A stretch of DNA of 64,000 nt from Mesorhizobium sp. CA8 (GCF_020164955.1 NZ_JAIUHG010000010.1:1-64000), one strand, 5' to 3'. Shown: positions 26,574 through 35,123, numbered from the stretch's first letter. The notes: a model not told the origin generated them from the sequence alone. Made by a program: numbers and translations.

Positions 26574-27312
26574 CCGCACCGGCAGCGTGGAGACGGGCGT
26601 CGCCGCGGAAGCGGCGGGGCTCGACGCGCTGCACGGCCATCTAAAGCCGATCGAGATCATCGAGCGCGCGGCGCGTGATCTGTTTCGCGGCGAGGTCGCT
26701 GCCGTGTCGTCCTTCGGCGCGGATTCGGCGGTGCTTCTGCACATGATTTCGGAGATCGACCGTTCGCTCCCTGTCATCTTCCTCGATACCGGCAAGCATT
26801 TCGAGGAGACGCTCGGCTATCGTGATGCGCTGGTGGCCGATTTCGGCCTGACCGACATAAGGGTGATCAAGCCTGAGGAGGCTGCGCTCGACCGTGTCGA
26901 TCCGACCGGCCGGCTGCACGAGACCGACACCGATTCCTGCTGCAATGTGCGCAAGGTCGAGCCGCTGGCGCGCGGCGTCGAGCCGTTCCGCGCCTGGTTG
27001 ACCGGGCGCAAGCGCTTCCAGGCTTCGACGCGCGCGGCACTGCCCGTCTTCGAGGCCGTTGGCTCGCGCATCCGCATCAATCCGCTGGCGCATTGGACGA
27101 CATCGGACCAGGCAGACTATATGCGCGCGCATGCGCTGCGCGAAAATCCGCTGGTCGCCTATGGCTATCTCTCGATCGGCTGCTTCCCTTGCACGCAGCC
27201 GGTGCAGCCCGGCGAGGACGCGCGCAGCGGCCGCTGGGCGGGGCACGCCAAGACCGAGTGCGGCATTCATTTGTCGGGGTTAGAGAAGTCGCTGACCGAC
27301 GCCTCACTTTAG
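26548..27312 (+). CDS. cysH: adenylyl-sulfate / phosphoadenylyl-sulfate reductase (CysH)
   Basis: The enzyme reduces activated sulfate to sulfite; 254 aa. The PAPS-reductase fold begins at VSSFGADSAVLLHM (about 55). Cysteines C131/C132 (SCCNVRK) and C212/C215 (GCFPC) are the ligands of a 4Fe-4S cluster, which marks the APS-type enzyme. C238 in ECGIH is the catalytic thiol. The start at 26548 has AAGGAGG and overlaps the cysI end by 26 bp. Substrate preference for APS is inferred from the cluster cysteines. Confidence 0.93.
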   Translation: MLAKPRPLDRTGSVETGVAAEAAGLDALHGHLKPIEIIERAARDLFRGEVAAVSSFGADSAVLLHMISEIDRSLPVIFLDTGKHFEETLGYRDALVADFGLTDIRVIKPEEAALDRVDPTGRLHETDTDSCCNVRKVEPLARGVEPFRAWLTGRKRFQASTRAALPVFEAVGSRIRINPLAHWTTSDQADYMRAHALRENPLVAYGYLSIGCFPCTQPVQPGEDARSGRWAGHAKTECGIHLSGLEKSLTDASL

Positions 27313-27411
27313 GGTATATCGCTATTCACGGTATGCCGGTCCGCAAGCGGCTTCCGGTTGCTGGCGGCCCTGCCGGTTCGCCTCGAAATCTTTGGGACTT
27401 TAGGAATTTTG

Positions 27412-27945
27412 ATGACTGGATCGACGACGGCGGGGACCCGCCTCTGGACCCCGGGCGGTTTTCGCGAGGACGAGTGGACGCACGCCGAAAGCGCCGAGGC
27501 GCTTGCCGGCAATGGCCGTTTCATCCTGCCGCTGCAGGCTTTTCTCGGGCTGGATGAAGAAGTCCGCAAATCCGCCAAGGAGCGCCTCGGGGTGTTGCTG
27601 CAGCCCGGCGACGAACTCGACAAGATAACCGGCCTGCTGGATCAACTGTCGCTGGTGGCGCTCGCCTTCCCGGCCTTCAATGACGGCCGTTCTTTTTCCA
27701 AGGGCGAATTGCTGCGGACCCGGCATCATTTCAAGGGCGCGGTTCGCGCCACCGGCCAGGTTCTCGTCGACCAGCTGCCGCACATGCTGCGGCTCGGTTT
27801 CGACGAATTCGAGGTCTCCAATCCGGTGCTGTTGAAGCGCCTGGAGGAAGGGCGGACCGGCGGACTGCCGGTGTACTATCAGCCAGCAGTGGAGGCGGAG
27901 CCCAAGGGGCCGAAATATTCCTGGCGGCGCAAGCGCCCCGGCTGA
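27412..27945 (+). CDS. DUF934 domain-containing protein
   Basis: This is a 177-aa protein of the DUF934 family, the usual last member of alphaproteobacterial cysI-cysH operons. It shows LPLQAFLGLD, LVALAFPAFNDGRSFSKGELLR and ATGQVLVDQLPHMLRLGFD. The GRSFS and GQVL blocks are the conserved core. The start at 27412 follows TAGGAATTT. The gap of 99 bp from cysH holds no terminator, so it is likely cotranscribed. Function is unknown but tied to sulfite reduction by context. Confidence 0.88.
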   Translation: MTGSTTAGTRLWTPGGFREDEWTHAESAEALAGNGRFILPLQAFLGLDEEVRKSAKERLGVLLQPGDELDKITGLLDQLSLVALAFPAFNDGRSFSKGELLRTRHHFKGAVRATGQVLVDQLPHMLRLGFDEFEVSNPVLLKRLEEGRTGGLPVYYQPAVEAEPKGPKYSWRRKRPG

Positions 27946-27966
27946 CCCCCCGCAAGAGTATCGCCT

Positions 27967-27977
27967 TGGTCCGACCA
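27967..27977. promoter_or_regulatory. GntR (FadR/PdhR-like) operator candidate 1
   Basis: TGGTC-C-GACCA is a perfect palindrome. It matches the TGGTNNNACCA pattern known for FadR/PdhR-type GntR regulators. It lies 22 bp after the DUF934 stop and 170 bp upstream of the PfpI gene start. Confidence 0.5.
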
Positions 27978-28040
27978 GCATCGCGTATTTTGCCGGTCAA
28001 CTCGGCCCAGAATAGGGCTGGAACGCATGCTGCCTCGTTC

Positions 28041-28051
28041 TGGTCAGACCA
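28041..28051. promoter_or_regulatory. GntR (FadR/PdhR-like) operator candidate 2
   Basis: TGGTC-A-GACCA is the second copy of the palindrome, centred 74 bp after the first, close to seven helical turns. It lies 96 bp upstream of the PfpI gene start. The paired arrangement suggests looping or cooperative binding. No GntR gene is in the window. Confidence 0.5.
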
Positions 28052-28146
28052 CTTTGGCGGTTCAAGCTTTCCCTTCTGCCGACCTGCCCTTAGGATGGGG
28101 CACGTTATTTCGGGTCATGAATAATCGGCAGCTAAGGGAGGAAAGC

Positions 28147-28768
28147 ATGGCAGGCAAGAAGATATTGATGCTCGTTGGCGAGTTCAGCGAGGAGTACGAG
28201 ATTTTCGTCTTCGAACAGGCCATGCACGCGGTCGGGCACACCGTCCATGTCGTGTGCCCGGACAAGAAGGCCGGTGACGTCCTCAAGACCCTCATTGCAT
28301 GACTTCGAGGGCCACCAGACCTATACCGAAAAACTCGGCCACGACTACATCCTCAACAAGACCTTCGCCGAAGTGAACCCTGCCGACTACGATGCGGTCT
28401 ATGCGGCGGGCGGGCGCGGACCTGAATATATCCGCATCGACAAGCGCGTGCAGGCGCTGGTCAGGCATTTCCATGAGACCGGCAAGCCGATCTTCACGAT
28501 TTGCCACGGCGTGCAGATCCTGATCGCGGTCGACGGCGTTGTGCGCGGCAGGGAAGTGGCGGCGCTGCATTATTGCGAGCCGGAAGTGACGCTTGCCGGC
28601 GGCACCTATATCGATGTCGCCCCGACCGGCGCGCATGTCGACGGCAATCTGGTTTCAGCCAAGGGATGGCCGGGCCTTGCCGCCTTCATGCGGGAATGCC
28701 TGAAGGTGCTTGGCACTGAGATCCGCCACGGCGAAGCGCTGATGCGTGACGACCGCAAGGCGGCCTGA
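28147..28768 (+). pseudogene. DJ-1/PfpI-family protein, frameshifted by one base
   Basis: The first frame starts at ATG 28147, behind GGGAGGAAAGC, and reads MAGKKILMLVGEFSEEYEIF up to VLKTLIA, where a stop follows at 28302. The family continues with HDFEG, which appears in the +1 frame from about 28299 and runs to 28768 with AGGRGPEYIR and ICHGVQIL, the nucleophile elbow Cys. Deleting the G at 28297 restores one frame of about 206 aa. All expected motifs are otherwise intact, so the lesion is very recent or a sequencing error. PfpI proteins act as glyoxalases, deglycases or peptidases. Confidence 0.8.
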
Positions 28769-28774
28769 AACTCG

Positions 28775-28993
28775 TCAATTGCGACGTGCGGCTATTGAGG
28801 GCTGCCCGCCGCCCGCATTCTCGGCCTCGGCCTCGTCGAGGCGGTCCAGCAAGTCGCTCAGCCGCCGGGGCATCTCCTTTTCCAGGCGAAATGCCGGCAA
28901 GGTGCGCAGAAAGCGCTTGGTCGCTTCGCTGCCCGCCTGTCGCCTGATATCGTTGGCCAGTTCAGCGCGCCTTTGGCCGTTGTTGCCGTTCAT
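28775..28993 (-). CDS. small hypothetical protein
   Basis: This is a 72-aa charged protein starting MNGNNGQRRAELANDIRRQA and ending AENAGGGQPSIAARRN. The central part is amphipathic helical, and the segment EMPRRLSDLLDRLDEAEAE resembles, loosely, the C-terminal helix of NepR-type anti-sigma factors. The ATG at 28993 follows GGGACG on the minus strand. There is no phyR or ecfG nearby, so a NepR role is not claimed. The product converges with the PfpI gene. Confidence 0.55.
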   Translation of the reverse strand: MNGNNGQRRAELANDIRRQAGSEATKRFLRTLPAFRLEKEMPRRLSDLLDRLDEAEAENAGGGQPSIAARRN

Positions 28994-29209
28994 CGTCCCA
29001 AAATCCTGTGTCGGCTTCGAAACTCCTCCAGCCCGCCTATGGTTCCCGCAACCGCATCTGGGGGCAAGCAAAGCCGCGTGATACGGTAAAATTTGAATTA
29101 ATTTGGAACGATGATGGACGTCCTCGGCCAGCGCTTACCCCTTGATTTTTGCCCTCCAAACCTCGATATCGGGCGCAAATCCACACCAATCCGAATGACG
29201 GGAAACGCG

Positions 29210-29845
29210 ATGAGCGACCAGGCAAAAGACGAACGCACGCCCGAAGATATGGAAGCCACCGCCCAGCCTTCCGGCGAGCGTGCGGAAGGTGGCGTCGACG
29301 GCGACTACGAAGCGCTCGTGCGGCTGCTGAAGGAAAACGAGGAACTGAAGGACCGTGCGTTGCGCACGGCGGCCGAAATGGAGAATTTGCGGAGGCGCAC
29401 CGCGCGCGACGTTCAGGACGCCCGCGCCTACGCCGTCGCCAATTTCGCGCGCGACATGCTGTCGGTTTCCGACAATCTGCGCCGCGCGCTCGATGCGATC
29501 CCTGACGAGGCGAAAGCCAGCGGCGACGCCGGGTTCAAGGCGCTGATCGAAGGTGTCGATCTTACCGAACGCGCCATGCTTTCGGCGCTGGAGCGCCACG
29601 GCGTGAAGAAACTCGCGCCGGAAGGCGAGAAGTTCGATCCGAACTTCCACCAGGCGATGTTTGAGGTACCCAATCCGGAAGTTCCGGCCGGGACCGTCGT
29701 CCAGGTGGTGCAGCCGGGTTATTCGATCGGCGAACGCGTGCTGCGGCCGGCGATGGTCGGCGTCGCCAAGGGCGGTCCGAAGGCGGCCGCCGAGGCGAAG
29801 GTCGAGCCGGGCCCGGTGAACGAGCAGGCCGAGAAGGATGCGTGA
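29210..29845 (+). CDS. grpE: nucleotide exchange factor GrpE
   Basis: This is a co-chaperone that releases ADP from DnaK; 211 aa. An acidic N-terminal tail (1-40) is followed by a long coiled coil with [20 protein letters not shown] and [10 protein letters not shown] (about 44-80). The beta domain carries [15 protein letters not shown] and [21 protein letters not shown] (about 140-180), the family signature. ATG 29210 is chosen over an upstream frame without GrpE similarity. hrcA, its frequent partner, is not adjacent here. Confidence 0.95.
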   Translation: MSDQAKDERTPEDMEATAQPSGERAEGGVDGDYEALVRLLKENEELKDRALRTAAEMENLRRRTARDVQDARAYAVANFARDMLSVSDNLRRALDAIPDEAKASGDAGFKALIEGVDLTERAMLSALERHGVKKLAPEGEKFDPNFHQAMFEVPNPEVPAGTVVQVVQPGYSIGERVLRPAMVGVAKGGPKAAAEAKVEPGPVNEQAEKDA

Positions 29846-29847
29846 GA

Positions 29848-29939
29848 GTGAGTAGCGAATAGGGAATAGTGAGTAGGGGCTGATATTTATCTGCGGCTTC
29901 GTGCTATTTCCCTACTCATATTCGCTACTCACTACTCGC
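29848..29939. repeat. heptad inverted-array element A
   Basis: Four direct 7-mers (GTGAGTA, GCGAATA, GGGAATA, GTGAGTA) fill 29848-29875. After an unrelated spacer, inverted units of the form TAYTCNC fill 29905-29939. The block GTGAGTAGCGAATA (29848-29861) pairs perfectly with 29919-29932. The element lies between the grpE stop and the start of the TRIC-type gene, so a hairpin would sit in the leader of that gene or at the end of grpE mRNA. Confidence 0.75.
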
Positions 29940-29945
29940 TCAGCC

Positions 29946-30578
29946 ATGAATCCCATCGCGTTGCTCGACTATGCCGGCGTCGCCGTCTTTGCGGCGACGG
30001 GCGCGCTTGCCGCATCGCGTAAGGAGCTCGACATTATCGGGTTCCTGTTCCTGGCCAGCGTCACTGGCATCGGCGGCGGGACGCTGCGCGACGTCATCCT
30101 CAACCTGCCGGTGTTCTGGGTCGCCAACAGCGGCTATGTGCTGATCTGCGCCGTGGTCGCGGTGCTGGTGTTCTTCAGCGCCCATCGCTTCGAATCCCGC
30201 TACAAGCTGCTGCTTTGGCTCGATGCCATCGGCCTTGCCGCGTTCTCGGTGATGGGCGCGGCGAAGGGGCTGGCGATCACCGGCTCTCCTGTCGTGTCGG
30301 TCGTCATGGGCGTGCTCACGGCGACCTTCGGCGGCATCTTGCGCGACCTGCTTGCCGGCGAGCCTTCGGTGCTGCTCAGGCCGGAGATCTATGTCACGGC
30401 CGCCCTTGCCGGCGCGACGATCTTCACCCTAGGCGATCTTGCCGGTCTGCCGGCCGTGGCGTCCAGCCTGCTCGGATTTGCGGCTGCGTTCCTGGTGCGG
30501 GGCGGCGCGCTCAGGTTCGGCTGGTCGTTTCCGGCCTATAAGAGCCGGCCGGGGCGAAGGCCGGAAGATATTCCCTGA
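29946..30578 (+). CDS. trimeric intracellular cation channel (TRIC/YicG) family protein
   Basis: This is an inner-membrane protein of 210 aa with about seven helices in two homologous halves. Each half carries the conserved glycine-rich kink and RD motif: GIGGGTLRD (about residue 38-46) and TFGGILRDLL (about 124-133). Bacterial members form trimeric potassium-permeable channels. The start at 29946 begins the first membrane helix shortly after. Remarkably, the gene is bracketed by heptad elements A and B. Confidence 0.9.
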   Translation: MNPIALLDYAGVAVFAATGALAASRKELDIIGFLFLASVTGIGGGTLRDVILNLPVFWVANSGYVLICAVVAVLVFFSAHRFESRYKLLLWLDAIGLAAFSVMGAAKGLAITGSPVVSVVMGVLTATFGGILRDLLAGEPSVLLRPEIYVTAALAGATIFTLGDLAGLPAVASSLLGFAAAFLVRGGALRFGWSFPAYKSRPGRRPEDIP

Positions 30579-30589
30579 GGGAGCGAGTG

Positions 30590-30674
30590 GTGAATAGTGA
30601 ATAGTGAATAGTGAATACATATCGGTGGGTGAACCAGCTTCGCTGGCTACTACCATTCACCATTCACCATTCAC
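30590..30674. repeat. heptad inverted-array element B
   Basis: Four perfect copies of GTGAATA (30590-30617) are followed by a spacer with the small hairpin CCAGC/GCTGG (30634-30646), then three copies of CATTCAC (30654-30674). The arms pair with one mismatch per unit on the plus strand, which becomes a G-U pair in RNA from the minus strand. It lies between the convergent TRIC-type gene and olsB, six bases from the olsB stop codon. Confidence 0.8.
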
Positions 30675-30679
30675 TGGAA

Positions 30680-31561
30680 TCACGCCGCGAAGCGCTGCCC
30701 TTCACCGCCATAGTAGTTGACGTACCGGGCGCCGATCTCCTTGACCGGCATGACGACGAAGACGTCGACGGTGGAGAATTCGTGGTCGATGACGCAGCCG
30801 TCGCCGATGCGGGCGCCGACGCGCAGGTAACCCTTGACCAGCGGCGGCATGGCGGCGATCGCCGCCTTGGTGTTCACCGCCTCGATCGGCATCAGATCCA
30901 TGGAGCAGTAGCGTCCCGGAACCGCGCGAACATCCCAAGCGGAGTTGGTGCGGCAATGATGAGCGAGATAGGTCAGCGCCTCGGCATGCGCAGCCGGCAC
31001 GATGCCATGGAAGGAAGCACAGCCGGTCATCACGCCGATGCCGTAGTGATTGATATAGGCCCAGATGCCTTGCCAGAGCGCCTCGATGGTGCGCTTGGAG
31101 CGGTATTCCGGCAAAACGCAGGAACGGCCGAGCTCGAGGAAGCGCTGGCCGGGATGCCGCGCGATCAGCTTGGTGAGCTCAAACTCGCCCTCGGAATAGA
31201 AGCCGCCGGCGGCGGTGGCGATCTCCTGCCGCAGCAAACGGTAGGTGCCGACGATGCGGCGATGCTCGGGACCGGGAAGGGAGGTATCGAACACAAGAAG
31301 GTGATCGCAGAGCGGATCGAAACGGTCGGCGTCGCGCCGGTCCTGGAACAGATCCTTCCTCGCGCCAAGTTCGTCATAGAATACCCGATAGCGGACTTCC
31401 TGGGCGGCGGCGATCTCGGCCTCGTTGCGGGCAAGCCGCACTTCGAGATTGCCGATGCGGCCCAGCGGAGCACCGCTTGCGACGGCGTCGGCGCTACGGG
31501 CAGCGAGCAAGGCGCCGCCAGCATTCGGCCGAGTGTCACATTCAGGCACGACTGTATGCAC
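30680..31561 (-). CDS. olsB: L-ornithine N(alpha)-acyltransferase
   Basis: The enzyme transfers a 3-hydroxy fatty acid from acyl carrier protein to ornithine, the first step of ornithine-lipid synthesis. The 293-aa length and motifs match rhizobial OlsB: AAQEVRYRVFYDELGA, DPLCDHLLVFD, FELTKLIARHP and ELGRSCVLPEYR. The fold is GNAT-like. The partner OlsA is not in the window. A Pho-box-like site lies about 50 bp upstream of the start, in agreement with phosphate-starvation control of olsB known in Sinorhizobium meliloti. Confidence 0.9.
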   Translation of the reverse strand: MHTVVPECDTRPNAGGALLAARSADAVASGAPLGRIGNLEVRLARNEAEIAAAQEVRYRVFYDELGARKDLFQDRRDADRFDPLCDHLLVFDTSLPGPEHRRIVGTYRLLRQEIATAAGGFYSEGEFELTKLIARHPGQRFLELGRSCVLPEYRSKRTIEALWQGIWAYINHYGIGVMTGCASFHGIVPAAHAEALTYLAHHCRTNSAWDVRAVPGRYCSMDLMPIEAVNTKAAIAAMPPLVKGYLRVGARIGDGCVIDHEFSTVDVFVVMPVKEIGARYVNYYGGEGQRFAA

Positions 31562-31612
31562 GAGTGATTCTCCTTCGAGCCATCCCTCTTGGCACGGGGA
31601 TACGGTGTAGGT

Positions 31613-31641
31613 GCAACAGGATTGTGACAGTACCGTGATAC
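31613..31641 (-). promoter_or_regulatory. Pho box upstream of olsB
   Basis: Read on the minus strand, three 7-mers follow one another with 4-nt spacers: GTATCAC, CTGTCAC and CTGTTGC. The pattern of 11-bp steps and the central CTGTCAC match the PhoB binding consensus. The site ends 52 bp upstream of the olsB start codon. Confidence 0.7.
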
Positions 31642-31744
31642 GGCGTGGCGGGCAATACTTTGTCGGCTGGGCAATACTCTCAACCGGCTATCTTGTGGCC
31701 GCGAAAGCCAGGTAAGCCAAGGCGTTCAAGGGTTAAAAATTTCC

Positions 31745-34024
31745 TCAGGCGGCAACCTGGCCCTCGACCGCCTGGACGAGCGCGGCCGGGTCGAGCGGCT
31801 TGGTCACGAAACCGCTGGCGCCATGGGCGAGGACGGCATGCCGGGTCTTTTCCTGGCTGTCGGCCGAAAGCACCATGATCGGAATAGGCGGCATGGCCAG
31901 CGACTCTTCGTGGCGACGGATGGCGGCGATCGCGTCGAGCCCGTCCATGACAGGCATATGCAGGTCCATCAGCACCACATCGAAACGGAACTTGAGGCCG
32001 GCGTCGGTAACGGCATCGACCGCGGCCTTGCCGTTGCCGACGATCTTGACGCGATGCCCGGCCTTGAGCAACGTCGCGCGGGCCAGCATGGCGTTGATGT
32101 CATTGTCTTCTGCGATCAGCACCGACAGGCCCTGATTGCGCTTGCGCGCCGAGGAAGTCTCGCGCGGCGCCGGCCGTGGCTGGGCGAGCGCGGAGCCATG
32201 GCTGGTCAACAGCACCCGCAGCAGGGTCTCGCCGCGCACGGGTCTCGCAAGGAAGGTGGCGTAGCCGCTGGCGCGGAATTCGCCAAGCATGCCGCGGTCG
32301 GTCGGCGCAATCAGGGTGATGGCCTCGCAGTCGACAAAGCCCGAGTCACGCAACCGCTTGAGCAGCCTGCCGTCGCTGTTTTCAAGTGCGGCGTCGATCA
32401 GGAGCACGTTGCAGCCGGCGGCGAGGGCAGCGGCCTGGCTTGGCGTCGCCGCGATCTCGACAATGCCGCCATGGGCCCTGATCGCGCGGGCGATGGCATC
32501 GGCCTCGGTGGTGTTTTTCGACACGATCACCGCCCGCCGGTCGGCAAGGATGTTGTGGCGATGCGGCGGCGGCTCGGTAGCTGCGACCGCCGGAAGCTCG
32601 AGGACGAATTCGGATCCTTCGCCGAGCCGGCTCGAGACCGAGATCGTGCCGCCCATCGCCGTCACCAGCCGCTTCGAGATGGCAAGTCCGAGGCCTGCGC
32701 CGCCATGCACCCTCGTCGAGGTGCCGTCGGACTGCTCGAACTCCTCGAAAATGCGCTCCATGTCCTCTTCGCGCAGGCCCGGGCCGGTGTCGGCGACGGT
32801 GAAGCAAATGCGGTCGGTGGTTTCGGTGCGGGCGCGCGCCACGGTGAGCAGCACGCCGCCTGTGTCGGTGAACTTCACCGCATTGCCGATGAGGTTGAGC
32901 AGCACCTGGCGCACGCGGCCGGGGTCGGCGGTGATCATCTGCGGCACGTCCGGCTCGACATGGCAGCCAAGGCCGATGTTCTTGGCGAAGGCTTTTGCGG
33001 CCAGAAGTTCGATGATGTTGTCGGCGATTTCGCGCAGCGAGGTCGGCTGCGGCTCGGGCTCGAAGCGGCCGGCCTCAATCTTGGAATAGTCGAGCAGGTC
33101 TTCGATGAGCGCGAGCAGCGCGCTGGCCGAGGTGGAAACGGCGCCCACATAGGTGCGCTGCTCGGGCGAAAGGTCGGTATCGGCAAGCAGCTTCGCCATG
33201 CCCATGATGCCGTTCATGGGCGTGCGGATCTCATGGCTGACGGTGGCGAGGAAGCGCGACTTGGCCTGGCTGGCATATTCGGCCCGCTCGCGCGCGGTGA
33301 TCAGCGAGGATTCGGCGCGCTTGCGGGCGGTGATGTCGCGGGCGATCGCCCGATGCGAGACCGCGCCCGTGTCCTTGTCGCGCACCGACAATTCGATCCA
33401 GGAGAACCAGCGCGGCCCGTTCGGGGTGCGGATCACGACATCGGTGGAACTCAGGCATTCATGATCGGAGAAGGCGGCGTCGGGAACGACGCCGACATCG
33501 ATGCCAAGCTCGGCCAAGGTCTTGCCGGCAAGATCGCGCGCATCGAGCTCGACAAGCGAGGCAAAGACGCTGTTGGCATAAACGATATGGCCGTCGCGGT
33601 CGCGATGGACGACGAGGTCGCCAAGCGCATCGATGAGGCCGCGGAAGCGCTCCTCGCTCTCCTGCATCTCCCACATGCGGTCGGCGAGGGTTTCGATCTC
33701 GGCGCGGCTGCGGGCGGCGGTCTCGTCGAGCAGCGCTGCGGTGCGACGCTCGTCGCGACGGCTGCGCAGATGCGTGGCCAGGCCCGCAAAGGCTATGGCG
33801 GCGAGGCCGGCGGTGATGATGAGCGGCGCTCCGGTGAGATGCGCGAGCCCTGCCATGACGGCGATCGCGACGATCATCGGGAACGGCAAGCCTTCGTGGC
33901 TGGCCGTGGGCAATTCGGGGGCCAGCGGCGGCGCGACAAGCACCTGCCGCTTCGGCGCATCGGGGATGAGCCTGTCAGCGCCCGCGGCTTTGCTATCCTG
34001 TCTGATGTCGGAGTCCGCGACCAT
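31745..34024 (-). CDS. PAS hybrid sensor histidine kinase/response regulator
   Basis: This is a membrane-bound two-component hybrid kinase of 759 aa. Two hydrophobic segments (about 48-85) are followed by a short coil, a PAS domain (about 125-240, [20 protein letters not shown]) and a HisKA domain with H264 in [10 protein letters not shown]. The HATPase domain shows [21 protein letters not shown] and [15 protein letters not shown] degenerate receiver-like segment (about 505-620) starts [10 protein letters not shown] without the acidic pair. The C-terminal receiver is intact ([10 protein letters not shown]; phospho-acceptor D687 in MDLHMP). No partner regulator gene is adjacent, and the ligand is unknown. 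Confidence 0.92.
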   Translation of the reverse strand: MVADSDIRQDSKAAGADRLIPDAPKRQVLVAPPLAPELPTASHEGLPFPMIVAIAVMAGLAHLTGAPLIITAGLAAIAFAGLATHLRSRRDERRTAALLDETAARSRAEIETLADRMWEMQESEERFRGLIDALGDLVVHRDRDGHIVYANSVFASLVELDARDLAGKTLAELGIDVGVVPDAAFSDHECLSSTDVVIRTPNGPRWFSWIELSVRDKDTGAVSHRAIARDITARKRAESSLITARERAEYASQAKSRFLATVSHEIRTPMNGIMGMAKLLADTDLSPEQRTYVGAVSTSASALLALIEDLLDYSKIEAGRFEPEPQPTSLREIADNIIELLAAKAFAKNIGLGCHVEPDVPQMITADPGRVRQVLLNLIGNAVKFTDTGGVLLTVARARTETTDRICFTVADTGPGLREEDMERIFEEFEQSDGTSTRVHGGAGLGLAISKRLVTAMGGTISVSSRLGEGSEFVLELPAVAATEPPPHRHNILADRRAVIVSKNTTEADAIARAIRAHGGIVEIAATPSQAAALAAGCNVLLIDAALENSDGRLLKRLRDSGFVDCEAITLIAPTDRGMLGEFRASGYATFLARPVRGETLLRVLLTSHGSALAQPRPAPRETSSARKRNQGLSVLIAEDNDINAMLARATLLKAGHRVKIVGNGKAAVDAVTDAGLKFRFDVVLMDLHMPVMDGLDAIAAIRRHEESLAMPPIPIMVLSADSQEKTRHAVLAHGASGFVTKPLDPAALVQAVEGQVAA

Positions 34025-34133
34025 GCGCAGACCATGCCAGACAGAAATTATGGAAGACTGGGAGGGATCGTTCGAATTTTAGCGATTGCGCGCATTCCGG
34101 CCCCCCTTATGCGGGCGAGACGGCGATCTCCAG

Positions 34134-35123
34134 CTACATATCGACGACGACGCGGCCCCTGATCTTACCTTCGACGATGTCGCGCGCGGCGGCGACAATG
34201 CCGTCGAAACCGATCGTGCGCGACAATGTCGACAGCTTCTTCAAGTCGAGATCGGCGCCGATGCGGCGCCACGCCTCCAGGCGGACTTCCTTCGGCGCCA
34301 TCACCGAATCGATGCCGAGCAGCGAGACGCCGCGCAGGATGAAGGGCGCGACGCTTCCCGGCAGGTCCATGCCGCCGGCGAGGCCGCAGGCGGCGATCGC
34401 GCCGCCATAGGATGTCATCGACAGCACGTTGGCCAAGGTATGGCTGCCGACCGAGTCGACGCCGCCTGCCCAGCGCTCCTTGGCGAGCGGCTTCGCCGGC
34501 TGGCCGAGCTCCTCGCGCGAGATCACCTCGGCCGCGCCGAGATCGATCAGATAGGGGCTTTCGGCGCTGCGGCCGGTCGAGGCGATGACATGGTAGCCAA
34601 GGCTCGACAGGATCGAGATGGCGACCGAGCCGACGCCGCCGGCAGCGCCCGTCACCACCACCGGACCGCGGTCCGGCACGATGCCGTGACGCTCCAGCGC
34701 CATGACCGAGAGCATTGCCGTGTAGCCCGCCGTGCCGACGGCCATCGCATCATGCGCGCTCATGCCCTCGGGCAGCGGCACCAGCCAGTCGCCCTTGACG
34801 CGGGCGCGGCCGGCATAAGCACCATAGTGCGTCTCGCCGACGCCCCAGCCGTTGAGGATCACCTTGTCCCCCTTGCGCCAGTCGGCATGCGAGGAGGAGA
34901 TCACAGTGCCAGCGAAATCGATGCCAGGAACCAGCGGCCAGCGGCGCACGACCGGCGCCTTGCCGGTGATGGCGAGCCCGTCCTTGTAGTTCACCGTCGT
35001 CGCCTCGACGGCGACGGTGACGTCGCCTTCCATCAGGTCGGTCTCGGTGAGGTCGACGACATCGACCGACTGCTTCTTGTCCGCATCGCGCGAAACGAGG
35101 ATGGCTTTGAAGGTGTCGGTCAC
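34134..35123 (-). CDS. MDR family oxidoreductase, acrylyl-CoA reductase (AcuI/YhdH) type
   Basis: This is an NADPH-dependent medium-chain reductase of 329 aa. It has the YhdH/AcuI pattern: TVNYKDGLAITGK, PLVPGIDFAGTV, GVGETHYGAYAG and the Rossmann motif VVTGAAGGVGSVAI (about residue 151). The catalytic zinc is absent. AcuI reduces toxic acryloyl-CoA to propionyl-CoA. The substrate here is inferred from the close motif match. It follows lspA on the minus strand with a gap of 53 bp. Confidence 0.87.
   Translation of the reverse strand: MTDTFKAILVSRDADKKQSVDVVDLTETDLMEGDVTVAVEATTVNYKDGLAITGKAPVVRRWPLVPGIDFAGTVISSSHADWRKGDKVILNGWGVGETHYGAYAGRARVKGDWLVPLPEGMSAHDAMAVGTAGYTAMLSVMALERHGIVPDRGPVVVTGAAGGVGSVAISILSSLGYHVIASTGRSAESPYLIDLGAAEVISREELGQPAKPLAKERWAGGVDSVGSHTLANVLSMTSYGGAIAACGLAGGMDLPGSVAPFILRGVSLLGIDSVMAPKEVRLEAWRRIGADLDLKKLSTLSRTIGFDGIVAAARDIVEGKIRGRVVVDM

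Noticed and set aside
24729-26795. 688-codon open frame on the minus strand opposite cysI
   Set aside because: cysI carries all cluster cysteines; the antisense frame has no motif and crosses gene boundaries.
28147-28302. Programmed frameshifting in the PfpI gene
   Set aside because: No slippery heptamer or downstream stimulatory structure is seen at the junction, and this family is not known for recoding.
31823-34162. 779-codon open frame on the plus strand opposite the hybrid kinase
   Set aside because: It is antisense to a gene with clear domains. Its translation is rich in Arg, Gly and Asp without motifs, as expected for a shadow frame in GC-rich DNA.
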